Positions 57,101 to 64,000 of a stretch of 64,000 bases of DNA are shown here, piece by piece. A model generated the notes under the pieces. It searched no databases and was not told where the DNA came from. It saw only the letters and a program-made list of their open reading frames with translations. Location: assembly GCA_905147135.1 (NCBI GenBank), contig LR990068.1:1818001-1882000 (forward strand), in the 5' to 3' direction. The first letter of the stretch is position 1, and the number at the start of each line of letters is the position of its first letter. Source of the stretch: Blastobasis lacticolella (Eukaryota > Arthropoda > Insecta > Lepidoptera > Blastobasidae). The position numbers and the translations under genes are program-made.

Positions 57101-60100
57101 TCCTGCAAGAACTGAAAGCATTGAACCAATTTCCTACAAACCAATAAAAGCTATGCAAAATGATGAGTACAGTCAGAAATACATGGACAAGCTTAATTAT
57201 TCTGAAGGCAAATCTTCAAACTTTAAAGATAAAACTAAACAAGAATTTTTGAATGCAGATAATGATGGCTTTGCAGTATTCGGTAATGACAAAATTCCTG
57301 CGGTGACTGAAATAATCAAACCAATTTCCTACCAACCAATACAACACAATGATGAATACAGTGAAAAATATACGAGCAAGCTTAATTTACCTAAAGGCAA
57401 ACCTTCAAACTATAAAGATATAACTAAACAAGATTTTTTGAATGCACAAAATGATGGCTTTGCAGTATTCGATAATGCTATCATTCCTGCAAGGACTGAA
57501 AGAATTAAACCAATTACCTACAAACCAATAAAAGCTATGCAAAATGATGAGTACAGTCAGAAATACATGGACAAGCTTAATTATTCTGAAGGCAAATCTT
57601 CAAACTTTAAAGATAAAACTAAACAAGAATTTTTGAATGCACATAATGATGGCTTTGCAGTATTCGATAATGACAAAATTCCTGCGGGGACTGAAAGAAT
57701 CAAACCAATTCCCTACCAACCAATACAACACAATGATGAATACAGTGAAAAATATACGAGTAAGCTTCATTTACCTAAAGGCAAACCTTCAAACTTTAAA
57801 GATAAAACGAAACAAGAATTTTTGAATGCAGATAATGATGGCTTTGCAGTATTCGATAATGCTATCATTCCTGCAAGGACTGAAAGAATTGAACCAATTT
57901 CCTACAAACCAATAAAAGCTATGCAAAATGATGAGTATAGTCAGAAACACATGGGCAAGCTTAATTATACTGAAGGCAAATCTTCAAACTTTAAAGATAA
58001 AACTAAACAAGAATTTTGGAATGCACATAATGATGGCTTTGCAGTATTCGATAATGACAAAATTCCTGCGGGGACTGAAAGAATTAAACCAATTTCCTAC
58101 CAACCAATACAACACAATGATGAATACAGTGAGAAATATACGAGCAAGTTTAATTTACCTAAAGGAAAACCTTCAAACTATAAAGATATAACTAAACAAG
58201 AATTTTTAAATGCGCATAATGATGGCTTTGCAGTATTCGATAATGACAAAATTCCTGCAAGGACTGAAAGAATTAAACCAATTACCTACAAACCAATAAA
58301 AGCTATGCAAAATGATGAGTACAGTCAGAAATACATGGACAAGCTTAATTATTCTGAAGGCAAATCTTCAAACTTTAAAGATAAAACTAAACAAGAATTT
58401 TGGAATGCACATAATGATGGCTTTGCAGTATTCGATAATGACAAAATTCCTGCGGGGACTGAAAGAATTAAACCAATTTCCTACCAACCAATACAACACA
58501 ATGATGAATACAGTGAGAAATATACGAGCAAGTTTAATTTACCTAAAGGAAAACCTTCAAACTATAAAGATATAACTAAACAAGAATTTTTGAATGCGCA
58601 TAATGATGGCTTTGCAGTATTCGATAATGACAAAATTCCTGCGGAGACTAAAAGAATCAAACCAATTTCCTACCAACCAATACAACACAATGATGAATAC
58701 AGTCAGAAATACATGGACAAGCTTAATTATTCTGAAGGCAAATCTTCAAACTTTAAAAATAAAACTAAACAAGAATTTTTGAATGCACATAATGATGGCT
58801 TTGCAGTATTCGATAATGCTATAATTCCTGCGAGGACTGAAAGAATTGAACCAATTTCCTACAAACCAATAAAAGCTATGCAAAATGATGAGTACAGTCA
58901 GAAATACATGGGCAAGCTTAATTATTCTGAAGGCAAATCTTCAAACTATAAAGATATAACTAAACAAGAATTTTTAAATGCGCATAATGATGGCTTTGCA
59001 GTATTCGATAATGACAAAATTCCTGCGGAGACTGAAAGAATCAAACCAATTTCCTACCAACCAATACAACACAATGATGAATACAGTCAGAAATACATGG
59101 ACAAGCTTAATTATTCTGAAGGCAAATCTTCAAACTTTAAAAATAAAACTAAACAAGAATTTTTGAATGCACATAATGATGGCTTTGCAGTATTCGATAA
59201 TGCTATAATTCCTGCGAGGACTGAAAGAATTGAACCAATTTCCTACAAACCAATAAAAGCTATGCAAAATGATGAGTACAGTCAGAAATACATGGGCAAG
59301 CTTAATTATTCTGAAGGCAAATCTTCAAACTTTAAAGATAAAACTAAACAAGAAATTTTAAATGCACATAATGATGGCTTTGCAGTATTCGATAATGACA
59401 AAATTCCAGCGAGGACTGAAAGAATTAAACCAATTTCCTACGAACCAAAGAAACCTATGTATAATGACGAGTACAGTCAGAACAACACGGACAAGCAAAA
59501 TTTTGCTAAAGGCAAACCTTCAACCTTTACAGATTTATCTGAACTAGAATATTTCCAAAAACTATTTTCAAATACACATAATGATGACTTTGCAGTATTC
59601 GATAAAAGTGAAATTCTTGCATCAACTGCAGGATATATTCCTAAATATAATGATTCTATTGCTAAAAGTGAGTCTTTAAATATTGAAGTTTCAACTACAC
59701 ACGAATACTTGCAAAAAGAAGTGTATATAAAAACACATAATAATGAATCTACAGTATTGAATCGAACGGAAACTACTATGGCAACGGAAAGATATGCTCC
59801 TAAATATATTGATCTTGTTAATATTGACACTAAACCTAATCTCTACCGACCTTCGCTACATACAACCCTTTTAAAGCCACACGGCGAAAACATGAAGAAA
59901 CTAACAACAGTATTCGGTCGTGTTAAAGATCCTTCATTAACCGAAGAAACAAATAATAAATTTACGGAGTCTAAACATGATAAAAACCGACCAACAAAAC
60001 CTGGAACATTTTTAAAATACAATGTTGAGGACAAGAAAAAGCCTCACGAGCTGAGTCAAAAAGACAAACAGGCGCTTTCAAACATAAAAAACTGGTGGAA

Positions 60101-63100
60101 TATTCGATATAAAAATAAACCAGAAGAAGTGCAAAGAGATTTTTTCAACTCTAATTATGACGATATCGACAATACCGAGGTATTCGGTGATATTAAATTT
60201 CCTGTATCAACGGAAAGAAATATTCCTAAATTTAATCATTCTATACAGCTCAGTGAGAAACACTCTAAACTAATTCCTACGAGAATCCCATCTTCAAATG
60301 CAGAAGACTGGCGGATCATTGCATTTAAAAATAGCCAAGAACAGATAAAAAAACAATTTTTGAATACAGAAAATGATAACTTCGCAGTATTCGATCGCGT
60401 TGTAATTCCTACGACAACAACAGGAAATATTTCTAAATACAATAAATTAGTAAATACTGTCGACCGTACAACGAAACCTAAACCATTTTCTAATTATAAT
60501 ATTGATAACCGACAGAAAGAAATTGGCAAACCTTCAAATGAAGATCGGAAATTCGTTAGCAAACCTACAACTGATGGTCCGTTTCTAGTAGGGAGCTTGC
60601 GAAATACCACGACCTCTATCGACACCAACTATCGCAAGTTAAAACAATTTAAGAAACCGCAGGCTGTCCAACCGGATGAAGTTGAGAAACAAGTGATAAC
60701 TACACCTTATCCAAAAAGGAGTACTACGGAAACACATTTTCTTAATATTTACCCTGATTCGGATAATATTTCACACAACTCACATATAGGGCAAGACATA
60801 GCGTATTTGCAAAAGGTTCACGAGGAACATGACAATTATTTACGCGATATAATTAAAAGTATAAAGAGAAATGAGTGGAAAATTTCAGTTTACAAAAAGC
60901 TACTTGAATCTGACTTATATAATCAAAAGACTAAGTTTAATTCCACTATAGTAAATAAGGATTTGAGAAATGGAATTAATGATTACAACAAACTTCAGAT
61001 TAATCCGGACATACTTGATATTAACAACAGTAATTCTAAAAACGAAACAGACTTTTCAAATATGTACCCAAATTTGGATCATAAACGTAAAAATCAAGAC
61101 ATAATGTATTTGCAAAAGGCAAATGAGGAACAAGCGAATTACTTACGTCAAATAATTGAAGACATAAAGAAAAATAAATGGAAACTGAACATGTATAAAA
61201 AAATACTTAGTTCTGGTTTGTTAAACACGAATGAAGATTTTGAGATTTCTACTACAAGAAATTTATATTTGAAAGATAAAAATGGTTATGATAAAGTTGA
61301 AAGATCGCATGATCCAGACAAGGAATTCAACATTTTTACAAGTAATACTTCCAATACTTACAAAAATGATACACCTATAGCCCAAAATCATAATAAAGAA
61401 TTAAATATGGTAAAGGAAGAGGAAAATGGTGACACAAGTGCACTAATAAATAATGAAAATACTTTCATAACTGAAACCAACACGCACGCTACAGCTCAAT
61501 ATCCTACTATAGAAAAACCGGCAGTACAAGCTGGTACTGTGTTTTACAATGGTAAGGTAAATGGCTAAGTTTTTCACAACAAGTAAAATGCAGATAATGA
61601 TTAACTTAGAGAAAAACTCAGACAACATTCATCTTGTCAGTAAATTCATGACTATAAAAATATTATCCCAAGTAACATACTGAACAAGCAACTTTCAATT
61701 CATGGGACCCTCGTCAAACCTTTTTAATTTTTCAGAAGCAGATAGTAGAAGAAGTTTTGACATCCGTCCTAGCTTTGTATGTGGTAAAGATAGAACAGAA
61801 AGGGCAGCAAGCGATGAAGTCGAAGAAGGCACAGATAATATACAATGGTACCCGTGGTTGGGGCTTCTGTACTATTACCAAGGTAGTTATTTTGGAAGGC
61901 CTCCTTGGATGGTCTAATTTACTGCCCACACTAACTCATCCTTGCGTTGCGTGCTATCTAAAATATTGACTGATTTTCCTTTAATTTAATACCATTAATA
62001 CTATTTCCTCCAAATAACATTGGAGGAAATTCTGATCTCCATAATTTTTAATAAAACTTCCGGTTATTAATTTATTTTGACATTTATATTTATTTTTAGA
62101 TCAATTTTACCTTTGGTTAAAATTTTATAAAATTATCTAGTTATTTTGACGATCTCTTTTATAGATACGTGATGATAAATATAATATTATTATGTAAACT
62201 GCAAAAAGTAATAAATAAATCTAAATGTATATGTTTACTGACATTTTAGATTACTAAGTTTAACGATTGTATGAATTTGTGTTTCATATTAGAAGTATGT
62301 ATTGCAGCTCAAATTCCAACAGTAACCGATGCTCTTACGGTAAGGGAAAACATCGTGATGAAACGTGTACCCTCAGGCGATGGAATTCGTAACCGTGATC
62401 CAAAGCTCAGGTTCCCCTGTTAACAGGGTCTCGGAGGTCAAATGGCAGTCACTCCACTGAATTATCTAATATGCCAAATGTTATTATTATAAGAACGTTG
62501 CCAACCAATGTTATTTATGTCGAATACCTAGCCTTGGTAGTAGGAATAGGCCGTGTTTTGTCCTGTAGAGTATAATAGCACCAACCACTTACACTCGTGG
62601 GTGTCGTACAAGGCGACTAATGTTTAGTTTAGTTCACAAACGACAAAAGATCTAGAGCCTCCGTCGGCTGGAAAATGGGCAGCAGCGTTTCGCATTGTTA
62701 AATTTACAAGACTGCGATCTCCAACCCGCCTGCCAAGTGTGGAGATTATGGCAATGACCTCCCCTTTCGTGGTAGAGGCCGTAAGTCCTGTGTCCTGTAA
62801 CAGTGGACCGTTATAGGCTGTAATGATGATTTTAATTTTTCAGAAATCAGTCCAATAACGTCCAATGTTGTGCTTGTGAAGATGGACATTGCTATCGCTC
62901 TGACTACTGACGTCAAGAGGTATCCCAAGCGAGATTTTACGTGAGTTCTTAATTAACCACCAACATCGGTTTTATTAAAAAAGGGCAACATTCAAAAATA
63001 ATGAACTAAATAAATGACCAATGACCAATAATTCAATAACTAATATAATATTTTACATATTACCTATTATTCGTAATAGACTAGACGCCAAGAAAAACAG

Positions 63101-64000
63101 ACAAGAAGAAAGAATATTTTCAATGAAAGAAGAAGAGGAGAAAAAACCATAACAAAAAGCAATATACGTATGTATTAAAAATTAAAAAAGTCAATTGCTG
63201 ACTTGTGCCCAGAAAGTTGAATAACAATGCTTTTTCTTTGACTGAGCGAAGCGGCTCATCGGTCACCTGTGGTGTCTATTGGTCTTTTAGATATTTCTTT
63301 CAAACTAATATTTTTAATATAACTTTTCAATTATTCTTAGGTTCTTCAAAAAGCATGTCTTTACACCTCAAAGTCCGGCACGAAGGGCGCCACTTTCCAT
63401 CAGGTGGACCGTCCATGTGTGGGCTAGGTATTAAAAAGAGGGTTGTCTCTACGCAGGGTAAAACCCTCCATTCCTGACGACGGGTGGCTTTCCTCGTAAA
63501 TCTTCCAAACTAAAAAGGAGTTAAGATAAACTCCAGGCGCTTGTCAGGATATACCCTTGACTAATAGATTTGAATAATTTTATATGGGCACTTTTGAGCG
63601 TGGTGCTACTTAGGGAGGGCTATTTGAGTAGTTATTGCCGTTATTTGACGATGTCTGGTGACTTATGCGGATTATTTTTGTGATTTTTTGGTTTTTCTTT
63701 TACAATTTCTTTGACGTTAAGTTATTTACTACCCACATTTTAACCGAAGCATTATTGTCAGTAACATTCTGTTGACGGTTTTATTAGTATTTAATGATGC
63801 GACAATAGTTTATTTAATAATATGATTTTATATCACTTTAGGGAAGTCTTGTAAGGTTTGCCTAACGTCTCCATCCGTTTGTACAGCTTTTCTCTTCCTC
63901 CCACCAGCTCCCGTGCAGTGGTGTGCTTCGCTAGAGCCTGCCCTGGCGATGGGGTCCATCTTCGCACGTACAGCGCTTACGGTGGGCGCGGGAAGGAGCC
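51121..64000 (+). CDS. Gene B: giant repeat-bearing secreted serine protease homologue, partial
   Basis: Model: 51121-51178, 52669-61551, 61736-61882, 62844-62940, 63908 to beyond the window; phases 1, 1, 1, 2. Signal peptide at residues 1-19. Residues 20 to about 2980 form a low-complexity region with two large in-frame repeat arrays and a pair of helical modules near the end. The trypsin-fold domain then begins: FVCGKDR, WYPWLGLLYYYQ, SNVVLVKMDIAIAL, AVVCFARACPGDGV. It matches gene A segment by segment. No His is present where TAAHC should be, so inactivity is likely; the Asp and Ser regions are off the edge. About 3,092 residues are visible; by analogy with gene A roughly 250 more are expected. 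The two genes are in tandem, same strand, 7.2 kb apart. Confidence 0.87.
51255..51455 (-). mobile_element. LINE 3' fragment in gene B intron 1
   Basis: Inverse of the 41066-41430 tail (TATGGACCGCCACTTTGCTC, CGCATATATCCAT). Confidence 0.75.
51625..51870 (-). mobile_element. LINE 3' end in gene B intron 1
   Basis: GATAGGCAAACAGGCAAGCA, TTGCCCACCTCTATAACACG. Confidence 0.65.
51880..52560. other. Rest of gene B intron 1
   Basis: Contains a 57-nt open, exon-like stretch (51893-51950) bounded by AG and GTGAGT that would break the gene B frame, a LINE tail near 52210-52310 resembling the left edge of the window inverted, and no other signal. Confidence 0.45.
52669..61551 (+). CDS. Gene B exon 2 (8.9-kb disordered, repeat-bearing exon)
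   Basis: Acceptor TTGCTCAACAG; joined to exon 1 it reads GVPERINAISLNGNEDKF. The open frame from 52569 to 52668 is intron. Layout: acidic/Asn-rich start, a moderately ordered segment around 53000-53330 (YWKKVLMEP, RERYLDGLFKYVKK), a 66-bp repeat array, a middle region, the VFD...STER repeat zone at 55.1-60.5 kb with its recent 384-bp array, then two helical modules. It ends at GTAAGG after TVFYN. The exon is exceptionally long for an insect gene and contains essentially no cysteine. Confidence 0.9.
53397..54234 (+). repeat. 66-bp (22-residue) tandem array in gene B
   Basis: About 13 units of the form (N/K)(W/F/L)VTSTDT(R/N/S)ILNV..EPVPKES. The outer units are degenerate (one is rewritten as PVAIESKPPPKPVHRES) and the central ones nearly identical. 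An open frame on the opposite strand here is a by-product of the repeat. Confidence 0.93.
55090..60470 (+). repeat. Degenerate VFD...STER repeat zone in gene B
   Basis: Recurring frame: (H/N)(N/D)(D/E)F(A/S)VFD, about 10 residues, (S/R)TER(N/I)I, (P/K)KYN, then RPTQAT or SYKPI, YSQKY, KP(S/V)N, TKQE(F/Y)L. Older, variable units flank the homogeneous array at 56.9-59.5 kb on both sides. Confidence 0.9.
56878..59560 (+). repeat. 384-bp higher-order tandem array in gene B
   Basis: About 14 units alternate between type A (63 residues, PIQHNDEYSEKY) and type B (65 residues, PIKAMQNDEYSQKY), giving a 128-residue, 384-bp period. Units beginning near 58040 and 58424 are almost base-identical. Units near 58620 and 59000 are A/B hybrids (A front, B rear). 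All units keep the frame. Confidence 0.93.
60734..61242 (+). repeat. Two tandem helical modules at the end of gene B exon 2
   Basis: YLQKVHEEHDNYLRDIIKSI (60807) and YLQKANEEQANYLRQIIEDI (61107), each followed by a (N)(E/K)WK...YKK(L/I)L segment. The spacing is about 300 bp, and heptad-like leucine/isoleucine patterns suggest amphipathic helices or a coiled coil. Confidence 0.8.
61736..61882 (+). CDS. Gene B exon 3 (CG and PWLG segment)
   Basis: Follows TTTTTCAG, reads EADSRRSFDIRPSFVCGKDR and ends WYPWLGLLYYYQ with donor GTAGTT, phase 1. In gene A the same segment is fused to the giant exon. Confidence 0.88.
62318..62485 (+). mobile_element. SINE-alpha body fragment in gene B intron 3
   Basis: GTAACCGATGCTCTTACGG to TATGCCAAATG; no head or tail. 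Confidence 0.75.
62551..62830 (+). mobile_element. Element-beta copy in gene B intron 3
   Basis: Divergent start (GCCGTGTTTTGTCCTGTAG); ends 14 bp before the acceptor of exon 4, so it supplies sequence next to the splice site. Confidence 0.8.
62844..62940 (+). CDS. Gene B exon 4 (pseudoprotease, His57 region)
   Basis: 97 nt, EISPITSNVVLVKMDIAIAL to YPKRDF, donor GTGAGT. Aligns residue for residue with gene A exon 3. Confidence 0.9.
62941..63907. other. Gene B intron 4
   Basis: GTGAGT to CCACCAG, 967 bp. A LINE-like CATCAGGTGG segment at about 63390; otherwise AT-rich and unclassified. Confidence 0.7.
63908..64000 (+). CDS. Gene B exon 5, cut by the window edge
   Basis: After the strong acceptor TCTTCCTCCCACCAG it reads SRAVVCFARACPGDGVHLR, matching SLAVVCFGQSCPETGVGLR of gene A exon 4 in the same phase. 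The end is beyond 64000. Confidence 0.85.

Noticed and set aside
53397..59560. CRISPR-like repeat structure
   Set aside because: The repeats are contiguous, in-frame coding units without spacers, in a eukaryotic intron-bearing gene.

Overview
This is 64 kb of AT-rich insect nuclear DNA, almost certainly from a moth or butterfly. The evidence is small phase-matched exons with GT..AG introns, a dense load of tRNA-derived SINEs ending in GAT/ATG microsatellite, 3' ends of RTE-, jockey- and CR1-like LINEs, and many small terminal-inverted-repeat (TIR) elements. There are no operons, CRISPR arrays or other bacterial features. Exons were found by reading through splice sites, and every gene model below was checked for intron phase.

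Layout. (1) About 2.3-9.7 kb, minus strand: the first two exons of the brain-specific homeobox gene (bsh/BSX family). Its homeodomain is split by an intron, and the rest lies left of the window. A decayed tandem copy of the homeodomain exon lies beside it. (2) 9.7-20.8 kb: transposon debris, several TIR elements and some sequence I cannot classify. (3) 20.86-25.22 kb, minus strand: a four-exon gene for a 314-residue secreted glycoprotein that I do not recognise, possibly lipocalin-like. (4) 25.2-33 kb: nested transposons, including an 830-bp foldback element, and a non-repetitive AT-rich block at 31.8-32.3 kb. (5) 33.41-43.93 kb, plus strand: gene A, eight exons, 1,710 residues. It has a signal peptide, a disordered region of about 1,370 residues, and a trypsin-fold domain with all three catalytic residues replaced. 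(6) 44-51 kb: repeats. (7) 51.12 kb to the right edge, plus strand: gene B, a tandem paralogue of gene A. Five exons and about 3,090 residues are visible before the window ends. Its 8.9-kb second exon carries long in-frame tandem repeats.

Genes A and B are the main discovery. They share a 58-nt signal-peptide exon of identical length and phase, a giant low-complexity exon, and the same pseudoprotease exons (97-nt exon of equal length, matching phases). Their disordered regions have grown from different tandem repeats. I infer secreted, structural or scaffold-like serine protease homologues; no biochemical function can be read from the sequence.

Repeat names used below: SINE-alpha = tRNA-derived SINE of about 350 bp (tRNA-like head with A and B boxes, tail ending in GATGATGAT); element-beta = about 255-bp repeat beginning GTGTGGTGTCCGGCAGAG and ending TGTGATGATGAT; SINE-gamma = second tRNA-derived SINE of about 250 bp.
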